Notes: generated by a model from the sequence alone, not told the origin. 64,000 nt of DNA from Sporosarcina ureilytica (GCF_001753205.1 NZ_CP017560.1:2728001-2792000); one strand, 5' to 3'; positions 38,792-49,446 are shown, numbered from the stretch's first letter. Numbers and translations: made by a program.

Positions 38792-40237
38792 TTACTTCCC
38801 TTTTAGTTCATGCATCAAATAGTCAAGGGCCATTTGCAATTGCTGATCGTTTTCCTTATTCGCCCGAAAAGCTTCTACTTCCTCTTTCAATGCCATATAA
38901 AATTCTCGATTCATCTCACCGTTCGCTTCTAACGTCTTGTCTTTCTGAAACGCCATTACGGCTCTTACAGTTTCTTTATCAAAATAGCCATCTGCTTTGT
39001 TAATTTTATACCCTAACCCTGCAAGTAGCCTTTGGGCATATGCAATTTCATCATGATAATCGCCTTCTTTATAATCCACCCCGATTAAACGAATATGCTC
39101 GCTAAATAATCCATCTTGCTTCACTTCCAAATGTGGAGGAATTCCTTTTCCATGGATCCACTTTTCTTTCGGCGTGAGCCATTTGTGTGTAGATAACTTA
39201 ACTTCTCCTCCATTAGACAAGTCAAACGTATCTTGAACGGTTCCTTTGCCAAAACTTTCTGTCCCAATAATGATTGACCGTTTAGAATCTTTTAACGCCC
39301 CACTTAATACTTCACTTGCCGATGCACTGCCTTTATCTTGTAATAAAACAACTGGTATTCTTTTTAACTTCTCACTGTACTGAATTTCCTCTGAGTTCTC
39401 GGCCAACAATGGCGTTAATGCACCTTTTGGATCTTCCATATATGCAAATACTGTATCTACTTCTAATAAACTGCTTACAATTTGTGAAACACTGTGTAAA
39501 TATCCGCCCGGATTGCCACGTACATCAATAATCAGCGCTTCTGCTCTTCCACCTAACACAGCATCTGTCGCTACTTTCCATTCCTGTGCTGTTTCCTCTC
39601 CAAACGTTGTAATCGATATGTAACCGACTTTGCGTTTTTTCTCCTCAAGTACTCCATTGGAAACGGTCGCTACAGGAATCGCATCGCGTACGATGGATAC
39701 TTCTAGGTGTTTGTTCATGTCTGGCCTATAAATTGTCATGTTCAAAGTCGTTCCTTGCTTACCACGGATTTTCTTAACAACTTCTTCTAAAGAACTGCCA
39801 GCTATATTTTCCCCGTCAATCCGAATAATTTCATCATAAGGTTGCAAGCCTGCTTTATCAGCTGGCGATGACTTGATTGGTGCGACGATGAGAAATTTTC
39901 CATTCGACCTTGTAATTTCCGCGCCGATGCCAATTCGCTCACTTGCCAACGATTCACGATGGGCGGCAGCCTCTTCCTCGGTCAAATAGGTACTATAAGG
40001 GTCGTCAATTACATCTGCCATTCCTCGAAGTGCCCCTTCAATTAACGCCCTACCTTCTACTGGATGGATTCCTTCATTTTGAATAATCGTATACGCTTCA
40101 TCAATCACTTCGAAAGTATCTGGCGGCATTACTCCTACATTTTCCTTCTTTCCTTGCGTATTCTTTAATAGAAAAAAGGAACTTCCAGCAAGGACAGCGA
40201 CAAACAACATAATTAACAAAAACCGGCTTTTCCGCAT
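38792..40237 (-). CDS. ctpB: Carboxy-terminal processing protease CtpB (S41)
   Basis: Serine protease with an N-terminal membrane anchor (residues 5-24 of the chosen start), a PDZ domain (about 80-165), and the S41 catalytic core. The nucleophile serine is in GSASASEVLSGAL and the catalytic lysine in ESFGKGTVQDTF. A peptidoglycan-binding-like domain follows (about 385-440: YAQRLLAGLGYKINKADGYF). In B. subtilis CtpB activates the SpoIVFB signalling protease in spores. I start at MRKSRFLLIM behind GGAGGAGGG; a longer frame exists upstream. Next to minJ as in B. subtilis. Confidence 0.95.
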   Translation of the reverse strand: MRKSRFLLIMLFVAVLAGSSFFLLKNTQGKKENVGVMPPDTFEVIDEAYTIIQNEGIHPVEGRALIEGALRGMADVIDDPYSTYLTEEEAAAHRESLASERIGIGAEITRSNGKFLIVAPIKSSPADKAGLQPYDEIIRIDGENIAGSSLEEVVKKIRGKQGTTLNMTIYRPDMNKHLEVSIVRDAIPVATVSNGVLEEKKRKVGYISITTFGEETAQEWKVATDAVLGGRAEALIIDVRGNPGGYLHSVSQIVSSLLEVDTVFAYMEDPKGALTPLLAENSEEIQYSEKLKRIPVVLLQDKGSASASEVLSGALKDSKRSIIIGTESFGKGTVQDTFDLSNGGEVKLSTHKWLTPKEKWIHGKGIPPHLEVKQDGLFSEHIRLIGVDYKEGDYHDEIAYAQRLLAGLGYKINKADGYFDKETVRAVMAFQKDKTLEANGEMNREFYMALKEEVEAFRANKENDQQLQMALDYLMHELKGK

Positions 40238-40303
40238 CTTAACCCTCCTCCGTTCACTATATGAACTGCAAGAAGAGAATACGACACAGTAAGCCGGCAA
40301 CTC

Positions 40304-40912
40304 TTAATCTAAATTTTCAACTAAGCTATGAATCGTCTTTTCATCCATTGGCCCAATAAATCTATGTGCAATCGTTCCATCCGTTCCAATCATATAGGTG
40401 GTCGGAATTGTCATCACACGATAAGCATCAATTACCTCTCCATCCTCATCCAAAGGAATTGGAAATGTAAGTCCATACTCCTCGATAAAATTCTCAATTC
40501 CTTCTACCCCTTTTCTCTCCTGTGTCGTCATATTAACCGCAACAATTTCCACATTCGCTAAATCTTTATAATTCTCATAGTAATTTTGCATATGTGGCAT
40601 TTCCGCTTTACATGGTCCACACCAAGAGGCCCAGAAATTTAGGATGACTTTTTGTCCTTTTAATTCGGATAATGTAACGACTTCTCCCGTTAACGTAGTT
40701 AATTCAAAATCTGGAGGTGTATCGCCTTGTTCCAACCCTTCCGTTATATCTACGGAATTCACTCCTTGCGCCTCTAAACTTTTCCTATACTCTTCTACCT
40801 CTTCAAATGACTCAAGCGGTTTTTTCTCATCTATATTCGACTTAATCATCAGTACAACCATCGTTCCAACTAATAAAATGGCCACAATTAAACCAATACT
40901 ATTTTTCCTCAA
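40304..40912 (-). CDS. Thioredoxin-like membrane-anchored thiol-disulfide protein (ResA/TlpA type)
   Basis: An N-terminal membrane helix (about residues 6-23) followed by a TlpA/ResA-type thioredoxin fold on the outer face. The active site is CGPC at residues 98-101 in FWASWCGPCKAEMP, and the cis-proline is in MTIPTTYMI. ResA-type proteins keep cytochrome c haem-binding cysteines reduced; a cytochrome gene (cccB) lies about 4 kb away in the same strand. TTG start, overlapping the preceding membrane-protein gene by 14 nt. This pair is not at this site in B. subtilis. Confidence 0.87.
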   Translation of the reverse strand: MRKNSIGLIVAILLVGTMVVLMIKSNIDEKKPLESFEEVEEYRKSLEAQGVNSVDITEGLEQGDTPPDFELTTLTGEVVTLSELKGQKVILNFWASWCGPCKAEMPHMQNYYENYKDLANVEIVAVNMTTQERKGVEGIENFIEEYGLTFPIPLDEDGEVIDAYRVMTIPTTYMIGTDGTIAHRFIGPMDEKTIHSLVENLD

Positions 40913-41501
40913 TGATTAACCCCTCACCCTCTTCGTTTTTTAAATAAAATTTCAACAGCACACTCATAAATACCCCGATATATACAGTAGCGATCACAGA
41001 TGTTTGTAATAGCCCCCCTGGTTGAAGGACGCCTACGAATAGATGAACACTAATAAATAGGAGTATGATTTGGTAAGGCAAATCTTTAAACTGCTCAATG
41101 AAAAACGTAATAAACAGTACAAATCCCCCAATGATACTAATTGTCAATATCTGCTTGAATATCGTTCCATCATTTAAGATGGCCATAAAAACCTGATAAC
41201 CTGATTGGATAAGCATACTGCCAATTAACAAGCCCATCAAAGTTTCTCGCATGAATTGTCCTTTTTTCATTTCTACAATTACTGTAATACTCGCCGCAAT
41301 TAATCCAAGATAAACGCCAATTTTCCCGCCGTTAAAATAAAGAATCGATAATGGAAACTGGATGACTGTTTTCCAATCGGTTACAACAACGGACAACTTC
41401 CATACAATGACAAAATAAAAAATCGCGTCTGCCAATAACAAAGTAGGTTGTTTCCCGTATTTTAGTCTAACCGCCCCAGATGCAATAAAAAAGGCCAGCA
41501 C
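40899..41501 (-). CDS. Polytopic membrane protein, unknown family, coupled to thioredoxin-like gene
   Basis: A 200-residue hydrophobic protein with about six helices, and an acidic tail ENEEGEGLIIEEK whose codons run into the next gene. The only usual start is GTG at 41501 with a weak site. The frame is open about 22 codons further upstream (GVSKYYLIGNISVPSTWIAI, a helix start) to a TAA, preceded by AGATAGGAG but without an ATG, GTG or TTG, so the real start may be unusual. It could serve as electron donor to the thioredoxin-like partner, like CcdA, but no CcdA cysteines are seen. Confidence 0.7.
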   Translation of the reverse strand: MLAFFIASGAVRLKYGKQPTLLLADAIFYFVIVWKLSVVVTDWKTVIQFPLSILYFNGGKIGVYLGLIAASITVIVEMKKGQFMRETLMGLLIGSMLIQSGYQVFMAILNDGTIFKQILTISIIGGFVLFITFFIEQFKDLPYQIILLFISVHLFVGVLQPGGLLQTSVIATVYIGVFMSVLLKFYLKNEEGEGLIIEEK

Positions 41502-41708
41502 AATGGCGATCCATGTAGAGGGAACAGATATATTTCCAATAAGATAATACTTTGAAACTCCTATCTTTTAGGCACCTCCAATTTCATGCTCAATATGTAT
41601 TCTAAAGAATTTAATGTATCACATCTAGATTTCTGCCTATTTTGGATGTTTGAGCTATAGATAATAGAATTTGTTGCCTTTCTATTTAATCACAACTGGT
41701 TTAACTAA

Positions 41709-41738
41709 AAAACTCACCCCGAAAGGTGAGCTTTTTTA
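41709..41738 (-). terminator. Rho-independent terminator after the ftsE-ftsX-cwlO-like operon
   Basis: On the minus strand: stem AAAGCTCACC / GGTGAGTTTT with CTTTCG-type loop and a T-run, just past the peptidoglycan hydrolase stop. Confidence 0.92.
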
Positions 41739-41745
41739 TGCATTA

Positions 41746-43086
41746 TTAAAATGGTACGTAACTTCTTGGGTTCACTGCAGAAGGACCATAACCCGTCCAT
41801 CCACCAACGTGAAATTCAAAATGTAAATGTGGACCAGAAGATCTTCCTGTATTCCCCATGCTACCAATGACTTGTCCTTTCGAAACGACTTGTCCAGGAC
41901 TTACATTGATACCAGATAGATGCGCATACAATGTTGTATAAATTTTTCCGTTTACTGAGTGTGTAATCATGATGACATTACCATACGTCCCGATGACGCC
42001 AGTTCTACCAACAACACCATCCCCAGCCGCAACGATTGGTGTACCAATTGAGTTTGCAACATCTATCCCTCTATGATTGCTTGAGGCGAAAGAAATATTT
42101 CTATAGCCGAACTCAGAGCTAATTCTTCCTGCTGCCGGTCTTGTCCAAGTCCCGCTTGAAACGGCGGGTGCGCTTCCTGCTGAGGATTGGGAAGCATTAG
42201 ACGTATTGGCATTGGATGAGCTTCCTTTATTGGCATTTGCTCGTGCTTCAGCTTCGGCTTGCTCTCGTTTTTTGCGTTCAATTTCTGCTTGACGTGCAAG
42301 TTCAGCTAAACGATTTTCTTCAGCTCTAATTTCACGCTCTAAAGCCGCACTTAATTCATGCGCTTCATGTAATTCTGTTTCTAAATTCGCTTTTTCTGAA
42401 TTTAACTTTTCTTGTTCTTTCTTTAGTTCAGCAGCCAATCTATCTTGTTCAGCTTTTTGAGACTGAAGTGAAGCCTTCAATCCTTCTAGCTTACTTTTAT
42501 TAGACTGTAATTCTTCAAGTTTTTGTTCAACAAGCTTTTTCTCTTCTTCCAATTGCTTCTGATCTTCGGCTTGTTCTTTCATAATTGTGCGATCTGCATC
42601 CATTAATGTAGCAACAGTAGAAACACGGTCAATAAAGTCTGTGAAACTATTCGCGCCAAGTAATACGTCTAAATAGTTAACAGAACCGCCGTTCACTTGC
42701 ATCGCACGTACACGTTCGCGCAATACTTCATCACGCTCTTGAATTTTCTTTTCTAAATCCTCGATAGACGCTCTTAATGCTTCAACTTCTTCAGTAGTTT
42801 GCGTAATTTCATTTTCAAGTTTTGTAATTTGTGCATTTGTTTCTTTAACTTCTGCATCTAATTTAGCAATTTGTGCTTGAATTGACTCGATTTTTGATTG
42901 ATTCGTAGTAATTTCATTTTTTTTCGATTGAATATCTTGATTAATCGTATTCTTCTTTAACTCAATTGCATTCTTTTCATCTTTCATATCTTTCAATGAA
43001 GCTGCTAAAACTTGCGGATTTCCTATTCCTGAAGACAGCACAAGAATAGCTATCAGAATAGATAGCATCCATTTTTGCATTCTCAA
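41746..43086 (-). CDS. Peptidoglycan hydrolase/activator, coiled coil plus M23 domain (CwlO/EnvC-like)
   Basis: Signal peptide (about residues 1-30), two long coiled-coil stretches (about 35-110 and 145-260), a Ser/Ala/Asn-rich linker, then an M23 (LytM) domain. The M23 zinc ligands are seen as HRGID and HLHFEFH with GDGVVGRTG between. FtsEX controls such proteins from inside the cell; it follows ftsX directly, so it is the likely FtsEX target here, a role played by CwlO in B. subtilis. TTG start at 43086 has AGGGGAAAG at 6 nt; ATG two codons later is possible. Confidence 0.9.
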   Translation of the reverse strand: MRMQKWMLSILIAILVLSSGIGNPQVLAASLKDMKDEKNAIELKKNTINQDIQSKKNEITTNQSKIESIQAQIAKLDAEVKETNAQITKLENEITQTTEEVEALRASIEDLEKKIQERDEVLRERVRAMQVNGGSVNYLDVLLGANSFTDFIDRVSTVATLMDADRTIMKEQAEDQKQLEEEKKLVEQKLEELQSNKSKLEGLKASLQSQKAEQDRLAAELKKEQEKLNSEKANLETELHEAHELSAALEREIRAEENRLAELARQAEIERKKREQAEAEARANANKGSSSNANTSNASQSSAGSAPAVSSGTWTRPAAGRISSEFGYRNISFASSNHRGIDVANSIGTPIVAAGDGVVGRTGVIGTYGNVIMITHSVNGKIYTTLYAHLSGINVSPGQVVSKGQVIGSMGNTGRSSGPHLHFEFHVGGWTGYGPSAVNPRSYVPF

Positions 43087-43123
43087 TGTAGACTTTCCCC
43101 TCTCAGCTATCACTTTTTTTCTA

Positions 43124-44008
43124 TTAGACTTTCAAAAACTTTCGAACAGACATAAAACTACCCCAAACACCGATAAAAATCCCGGTGAAAAGAAGTAATC
43201 CGTTTAATTGATAAATAAACGGTGTTTTAGAAAGCGGTTGGAATAATTCGCCTTCCAATTTCGGTTGAATATAATCAAAAAGATTAATGTAGGCAACAGT
43301 TAGGAATATCATCGGTAATAATGCACCAAGGATTCCGAGCCATATTCCTTCTAATAAAAATGGAATACGGACAAAATTATTTGTTGCACCTACAAGTTTC
43401 ATAATTTCAATTTCTTTTCTACGTGCTACAATCGTCACGCGAATTGTGTTGGAAATTAAGAACATCGCTGTAAATAGTAAAGCAATTATTAGTACAATAC
43501 CGATATTACGACCTGTATTTAAGATATTAAATAGTTTTTCAACTTTGCCTTCACCGTAAATCACTTCAAACGCGTATTCATATGTACCAATCTCTTTTGC
43601 AACTTTTACAGTTTCCTGTGGGTCTGTCGCTCTAACATAAAAAACATGTCGAAGCGGGTTACTTTGTTTATATAAACCCAGTTCTTCACCGTACCCTTTA
43701 ATCATGATTTCAAGTTCTTCTTCGTTGGAAGAAAATCTGATGTCGGTGAGACGTGGATTTGCTTTCAATTTCTCTTCAAGTCCTGCGATTGCTTCCTCAT
43801 CTGCTGCTAAATCGACAATAATCTTAATTTCGACATCTTCTTCTAAATTTGTGGCAATTTTATTTAAGTTCATCATTAAAACAAGGAATACACCAACAAG
43901 TAATAATGTAACTGTCACTGCACTAATCGATGCAAATGTCATCCATCGATTACGACCAACACTTTTTAAACTTTCTCGTAAATGTCTTTTAAATGTTCTA
44001 CCTTTCAT
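43124..44008 (-). CDS. ftsX: Cell division ABC transporter permease FtsX
   Basis: Membrane partner of FtsE that transmits ATP-driven signals to a peptidoglycan hydrolase. An N-terminal helix (about 25-47), a large outer loop, and three C-terminal helices are visible. NRWMTFASISAVTVTLLLVG, ARRKEIEIMKLVGATN and GVWGSFMSVRKFLKV match B. subtilis FtsX closely. I start at MKGRTFKRHL behind GGAGGTGAT; two earlier in-frame ATGs exist. It overlaps the end of ftsE by 11 nt, so expression is coupled. Confidence 0.96.
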   Translation of the reverse strand: MKGRTFKRHLRESLKSVGRNRWMTFASISAVTVTLLLVGVFLVLMMNLNKIATNLEEDVEIKIIVDLAADEEAIAGLEEKLKANPRLTDIRFSSNEEELEIMIKGYGEELGLYKQSNPLRHVFYVRATDPQETVKVAKEIGTYEYAFEVIYGEGKVEKLFNILNTGRNIGIVLIIALLFTAMFLISNTIRVTIVARRKEIEIMKLVGATNNFVRIPFLLEGIWLGILGALLPMIFLTVAYINLFDYIQPKLEGELFQPLSKTPFIYQLNGLLLFTGIFIGVWGSFMSVRKFLKV

Positions 44009-44684
44009 AGCCGTAATCACCTCCAATTTCATCACGGGTGATTAAACCGCCTTCGATTGCAACAACACGATGTCTAATCGTATTTACAATTTCTTTATTA
44101 TGGGTTGCCATAATAATTGTTGTTCCACGTGCATTGATCTTCTTGAATACGTCCATAATTTCCCAAGACGTCTCTGGATCTAAGTTTCCGGTCGGTTCAT
44201 CCGCAATCACAACTTCTGGATGATTGACAATAGACCTAGCAATGGATACCCGTTGCTGTTCTCCGCCCGATAACTCGTTTGGAAACATTCTAGCTTTTTG
44301 GGTTAGTCCGACAAGGGCTAAAACCTCATTTACTTTTTTTCTAATATTTGTAGGTGATTCCTCAATCACTTCTAGTGCAAACGCAACATTTTCATAGACA
44401 TTCAGCATAGGCAATAGTTTAAAGTCCTGAAAGACAACACCCATACGACGTCTCAATTGCGGAATTTGCTTTTGTTTTAACGTGGTAATGTTTATATCAT
44501 TAAAAAATATTTCGCCGCTCGTTGGCGTTTCTTCTCTGAATATCATCTTAATAAATGTTGATTTTCCAGCTCCACTTGGCCCGACTACGTATACGAATTC
44601 GCCTCGATCAATTTCGATATTGATCCCGTTTGAGGCAACGACACCATTCGCGTATTTCTTATATACATTTTTCATTTTTATCAA
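43998..44684 (-). CDS. ftsE: Cell division ATP-binding protein FtsE
   Basis: ATPase of the FtsEX complex. Walker A GPSGAGKST at about 36-44, signature LSGGEQQRVSIARS, Walker B VVIADEPTGNLDP and H-loop MATHNKEIV are intact. Length 228 aa is the family norm. It opens an operon ftsE-ftsX-hydrolase. Lies beside cccB and prfB as in B. subtilis. Confidence 0.97.
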   Translation of the reverse strand: MIKMKNVYKKYANGVVASNGINIEIDRGEFVYVVGPSGAGKSTFIKMIFREETPTSGEIFFNDINITTLKQKQIPQLRRRMGVVFQDFKLLPMLNVYENVAFALEVIEESPTNIRKKVNEVLALVGLTQKARMFPNELSGGEQQRVSIARSIVNHPEVVIADEPTGNLDPETSWEIMDVFKKINARGTTIIMATHNKEIVNTIRHRVVAIEGGLITRDEIGGDYGYER

Positions 44685-44928
44685 ATTAAAACCACCTGAA
44701 TCATTTTTCGCCTCTATTTTTAAACCATATCGAGTATAACATGTTTTCTTGTCAAAAATTATTACAGTTATATTTCATTTATATCAAACTTAGTTGTAAA
44801 TCTTGGCGAAACTTGTTTAAACCGACTACACTTACAGTATTTAGTTACGACTACATGCATTTAATGTTAATTTATGCAAAAAAATGGTCAACTAAAATTC
44901 TTCACCAACGTCATTTGAAAAAGAACGC

Positions 44929-44973
44929 AAAAAAACCGTTAACAGGTAAAATGTCTGTTAACGGTTTTTTTAA
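44929..44973 (-). terminator. Rho-independent terminator after cccB
   Basis: Stem AAAAAACCGTTAACAG / CTGTTAACGGTTTTTT with a 9-nt loop. Confidence 0.94.
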
Positions 44974-44976
44974 GTA

Positions 44977-45312
44977 TTATTTCTTTTCTGCTAGCCAAGC
45001 TGCTACTGCGTCAGCTTCTGCTTCTGCCATTTTAATGGCTGGCATTCCGCCTTTACCATTCTGGATGATATCACGAATTTCATCTTCGCTATAATTAGCT
45101 CCAGCTGTACTAATTGCTGGGGCGCTAGCGCCTTCTAGATTGCCACCATGACATGCGATACATTTTTGTTGCACGACCGCTTCTGCATCAACTTCTGCAG
45201 TATCGCCACCTGACGTTCCTGTATCTGTCTCGTTGCTCGTGTCATTTCCTCCGCCACACGCCCCGAGAACAAGTGTCGCTCCGAAAATAGCTGCTAATAA
45301 CTTTTTCTTCAC
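44977..45312 (-). CDS. cccB: Cytochrome c-551 lipoprotein
   Basis: Small electron carrier attached to the outer membrane face by a lipid. Lipobox LGAC with C19, then an acidic Gly/Thr/Asp linker, and the haem motif CIACH at C51-C54-H55. The distal methionine is in GGMPAIKM. Length 111 aa matches B. subtilis CccB. It lies between ftsE and prfB as in B. subtilis. Confidence 0.95.
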   Translation of the reverse strand: MKKKLLAAIFGATLVLGACGGGNDTSNETDTGTSGGDTAEVDAEAVVQQKCIACHGGNLEGASAPAISTAGANYSEDEIRDIIQNGKGGMPAIKMAEAEADAVAAWLAEKK

Positions 45313-45566
45313 ACTGTTCCCTCCTTCAATTAAATGTTTTCAGGAAAACATTGTTCCTTATAGATTAGTATACCAATAATGAGTTCAATTGAACCTTTCT
45401 ATGCATCGTTCAACTTTACATAAAACACCGAAAATACGATACCTGTAGCTTTTACAGTAATTGTTAAATCTTTTTGAACGTTTTTTATTAACTGTATTCT
45501 GTCGGACGATAGAAAGTCTGATTGTCATAATTGATATATACACCTTCTAATCCATTTCAAAACATA

Positions 45567-46671
45567 TTAATTGATTTGCGAACGTAAATAGGCATTGATG
45601 AACATATCTAATTCGCCATCCATCACAGCACCAACATTCCCTGTTTCCGCGTCCGTTCTATGGTCTTTAACCATTGAATACGGGTGGAATACGTAGGAAC
45701 GAATTTGACTTCCCCAGCCAATTTCTTTTTGTTCACCACGAATTTCTCTTAAACGTGCCTCTTCTTCTTCAACTTTCAACTGATATAACTTCGATTTCAA
45801 TAGATTCATGGCTCGCTCACGGTTTTTAATCTGAGAACGCTCAGTTTGACACGTTACAACCGTTCCTGTCGGCTCATGAGTAATTCGAACAGCTGAATCT
45901 GTTACGTTAACGTGCTGACCACCTGCACCACTTGAACGATATGTGTCAATTTTTAAATCTTCTGTACGGATTTCAATATCAATATCTCCATCAAATTCAG
46001 GCATTACTTCACACGATACGAAAGATGTGTGGCGACGGCCTGAAGAATCAAACGGTGAAATACGGACAAGACGATGGACACCTTTTTCAGCCTTCAAATA
46101 ACCGAATGCATTATGTCCTTTAATCGATAATGTGACTGATTTTATGCCAGCCTCATCGCCTGCTTGATAATCGATTGTTTCAACTGAAAACTTATGTTGT
46201 TCCGCCCAACGTGTGTACATACGAAGTAGCATAGAAGCCCAGTCTTGCGATTCTGTACCACCTGCTCCGGAATGTAGTTCGAGTACTGCATTATGTTTGT
46301 CGAACTCCCCACTAAGTAATAAATGAAGCTCGAAATCTTCTAGTTTTTGCATAAACGTTTTAAGTTCTGCAATAAGCTCTTCCTGCAATTCATCATCAGA
46401 TTCTTCACGTAATAACTCGAGTGTCATTTCTAGGTTTTCTTGCGTCTCATTTAATTCCGTAAAATCTCCAACAACATCTTTTAAAGCATTAGACTCATTA
46501 ATCACTTTTTGAGCGGCTTCTTGATCATCCCAAAACCCGGGTTCAGTCATAACCTCATCTAACTCTTGGATGCGTGCCTCTTTGTTTTCTAAGTCAAAGA
46601 GACCCCCTAAAGTCCACTAATTTCTTAGCTGTAGTGTCAAGCTCGTTCCGTACATCTGATAATACCATCAT
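45567..46671 (-). CDS. prfB: Peptide chain release factor 2, with programmed +1 frameshift
   Basis: RF2 ends translation at UGA and UAA. The gene is in two frames: codons 1-25 (46671-46597, [18 protein letters not shown]...) run into TGA at 46594-46596, after CTT and behind an SD-like AGGGGG at 46603-46608. A +1 shift skips the T and continues as DLENKEAR... to 45567. The product is about 367 aa, against 366 in B. subtilis. The GGQ motif (GAGGQHVN) and the anticodon-like SPF (RISPFDSS) are intact. The shift autoregulates RF2 level because low RF2 makes the ribosome pause at TGA. Confidence 0.96.
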
Positions 46672-46703
46672 AAAAATTCCTCCCAAAATCGATTGCCTTC
46701 TAA

Positions 46704-49211
46704 TTAGTTTCTGCCATGGCAATGTTTAAACTTCTTACCGCTGCCGCAAGGACATGGATCGTTTCGTCCAACGTTCACTGAGCGACGAACCGGCTGTCTC
46801 TTCTTTTGTTCGTTGCCTTCTTCAGGATTCACTGCCTGACCTTTGGCAACTTCTTCACGTTCAAGATTATCGCGGATTTCTGCTTTCATTGCAAAACGGG
46901 CCGCATCATTTTCAATGGCCAACACCATATCTTCAAACATTGTAAATCCTTCGCTCTGATACTCACGAAGTGGATCTGTTTGACCATAAGCACGTAAATG
47001 AATACCGTGACGCAACTGGTCCATCGCATCGATATGGTCTGTCCATTTCATATCAATCGCACGAAGTAAGATGACCTTTTCGAATTCGCGCATGCGTTCT
47101 TCTGTCATTTCTTCTTCTTTTTCATGATAACGTGCTGTCACGTTCTCTTGAATGATTTCTTTGATTTCTTCAGGGGATTTCCCTTCAAAATCTGCTGCCG
47201 TTACTCGACCTTCAGGAAGAAGATTTGCTGCGATAAAATCTTCAAGCCCTTTTAAGTTCCATTCAGAACGACTTTCACTTGCTGTATGGGCAGATACCGT
47301 TCGGTCAATGACCCCCGAAATCATATTTTCAACAATTTCACTTATATTTTCAGATTCAAGTACTTCATTTCGTTCTTCATAAATGATTTCACGTTGCTGA
47401 CGTAACACATCATCATATTGTAGAAGACGTTTACGTGCATCAAAGTTATTCCCCTCAACACGGCGCTGTGCAGATTCAACTGAACGAGAGACCATTTTTG
47501 ACTGAATTGGCGTAGAATCATCCATCCCAAGTCTTGTCATCATAGATTTCATTTGGTCCGAACCAAATCGGCGCATTAAATCATCTTCTAAAGATAAATA
47601 AAACTGTGTAACGCCTGGGTCTCCTTGACGTCCCGAACGTCCACGTAACTGGTTATCGATACGGCGAGATTCATGTCTTTCTGTACCGATGACCGCTAAG
47701 CCACCAGCTTCAATGACACCTTCGCCAAGTTTAATATCTGTACCACGGCCCGCCATGTTTGTCGCGATTGTTACCGCGCCTTGTTGACCGGCATTTAAAA
47801 TAATTTCGGCTTCGCGTTCATGTTGCTTAGCGTTCAAAACTTCGTGCTTAACGCCAAATTTTTTCAAGTAATCCGAAATAATTTCAGACGTTTCAATTGC
47901 TACAGTACCTACAAGAACAGGCTGACCTTTTTCATGTCGTTCTTTAATGTCCTCAGCAACTGCCTTAAACTTCCCATCCATCGTCGAATAAATAAGATCC
48001 GCACGGTCATCACGGATGATTGGACGATTTGTAGGGATTTCGATAACTTGCATATTGTAAATATTACGGAATTCTTCTTCCTCTGTTTTCGCTGTACCTG
48101 TCATCCCTGATAACTTTTCATACATACGGAAATAGTTCTGGAAAGTAATCGTTGCAAGTGTCATGGATTCATTCTGGACTTCTAGACCTTCCTTCGCCTC
48201 AATCGCCTGGTGCAATCCGTCACTATAACGACGGCCTTTCATGAGACGGCCTGTGAAGGAGTCAACAATTACCACATCGCCATCCTCAACAACATAGTCA
48301 ATGTCGATATGCATACTGACATGCGCTTTCAAAGCTTGGTTAATGCCGTGTAAAAGCACCACATGGTCTAGGTCGAATAAATTATCGATTTTAAATGCTT
48401 TCTCAGCTTTTTCAACGCCTTTTTCCGTTAACACAACACCTTTTGTTGATTCGTCATACGAGTAATCCTCTTCAACCTTTAATGTCGTGACAAAAGTATT
48501 GGCCAATCGATACAGATTTGCCGCTTTAGCCGCTTGACCAGAAATAATAAGCGGTGTTCTTGCCTCGTCAATTAAAATGGAGTCAACTTCATCAATGACC
48601 GCGAAATACAGAGGACGTTGAACTTTTTCATGGCTATAGAGGACCATATTATCTCTTAAATAGTCAAAACCAAGTTCATTATTTGTACTATATGTGATGT
48701 CCGCTTCATATGCTTCACGTTTTTCTTCTTTCGTCATACTATTTAAGTTCAAACCAACCGTCAGTCCTAGGAATTCATAAAGAACCCCCATTTCCTCGGC
48801 ATCACGACTTGCTAAGTATTCGTTTACTGTAATAACGTGCACACCTTTACCAGCTAACGCATTTAAATAAACGGCAAGAGTAGAAGTTAGCGTTTTTCCT
48901 TCACCGGTCTTCATCTCTGCAATATTTCCTTCATGTAATGCCGCCGCACCGATAAGTTGCACTCGGAAAGGATACATATCTAATGCACGTCTGGAGGCTT
49001 CACGAACGACCGCAAACGCTTCTACTTGAAGATCATCTAAAGTTTCACCATTTTGCAAACGCTCTTTAAACTCTTCTGTTTTACTGGAGAGCGCTTCATC
49101 TGAAAGTTGCTGCATTTCTTCAGCAAGGGCTTCTACCTTATCTGCCACTCGTTCTAATCGTTTTAAATCTCTTTTATTTGAATCGAATATTCTACTTAAT
49201 ACATTCAGCAT
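46704..49211 (-). CDS. secA: Protein translocase ATPase SecA
   Basis: Motor that drives pre-proteins through SecYEG. Walker A MKTGEGKT at about 100-107, DEAD-like DEVDSILID near 205, helicase motif [10 protein letters not shown] near 495, and the C-terminal zinc-binding [12 protein letters not shown]. Length 835 aa (B. subtilis 841). AGGATGTGA precedes the ATG. Located beside prfB and hpf as in B. subtilis. Confidence 0.98.
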   Translation of the reverse strand: MLNVLSRIFDSNKRDLKRLERVADKVEALAEEMQQLSDEALSSKTEEFKERLQNGETLDDLQVEAFAVVREASRRALDMYPFRVQLIGAAALHEGNIAEMKTGEGKTLTSTLAVYLNALAGKGVHVITVNEYLASRDAEEMGVLYEFLGLTVGLNLNSMTKEEKREAYEADITYSTNNELGFDYLRDNMVLYSHEKVQRPLYFAVIDEVDSILIDEARTPLIISGQAAKAANLYRLANTFVTTLKVEEDYSYDESTKGVVLTEKGVEKAEKAFKIDNLFDLDHVVLLHGINQALKAHVSMHIDIDYVVEDGDVVIVDSFTGRLMKGRRYSDGLHQAIEAKEGLEVQNESMTLATITFQNYFRMYEKLSGMTGTAKTEEEEFRNIYNMQVIEIPTNRPIIRDDRADLIYSTMDGKFKAVAEDIKERHEKGQPVLVGTVAIETSEIISDYLKKFGVKHEVLNAKQHEREAEIILNAGQQGAVTIATNMAGRGTDIKLGEGVIEAGGLAVIGTERHESRRIDNQLRGRSGRQGDPGVTQFYLSLEDDLMRRFGSDQMKSMMTRLGMDDSTPIQSKMVSRSVESAQRRVEGNNFDARKRLLQYDDVLRQQREIIYEERNEVLESENISEIVENMISGVIDRTVSAHTASESRSEWNLKGLEDFIAANLLPEGRVTAADFEGKSPEEIKEIIQENVTARYHEKEEEMTEERMREFEKVILLRAIDMKWTDHIDAMDQLRHGIHLRAYGQTDPLREYQSEGFTMFEDMVLAIENDAARFAMKAEIRDNLEREEVAKGQAVNPEEGNEQKKRQPVRRSVNVGRNDPCPCGSGKKFKHCHGRN

Positions 49212-49311
49212 TTAAGTCACATCCTCATTTAATTCACCCTTTATTTTAACACTGCAAAATGCGAGGTGCAAATGTCACAACTGTGTAGTTTTGTGTAAAT
49301 GAAAATCCGAG

Positions 49312-49446
49312 CAATGTTGATTTCCGTTCCAGGCGCACGCTTTCCGTGGGGCGGGCGGTGAGCCTCCTCGTCGCTTCACTCCTGTGGGGTCTCACCTGTC
49401 CCGCTAATCCCACAGGAGTCGGCGCCTTCCACTACAATCAACGAAA
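49312..49446 (+). repeat. Dispersed structured repeat, copy 3
   Basis: Same hairpin-forming element as at 7574-7766 and 34798-34934, without insertion and 135 bp long. It lies about 100 bp upstream of secA in the 407-bp secA-hpf gap. The outer arm has CTACAATCAAC in place of CTCCAATCAAC. Confidence 0.9.

Noticed and set aside
44741-45094. 117-codon frame across the ftsE-cccB gap
   Set aside because: Runs through the cccB terminator and into the cccB coding region on the other strand; no ribosome site.
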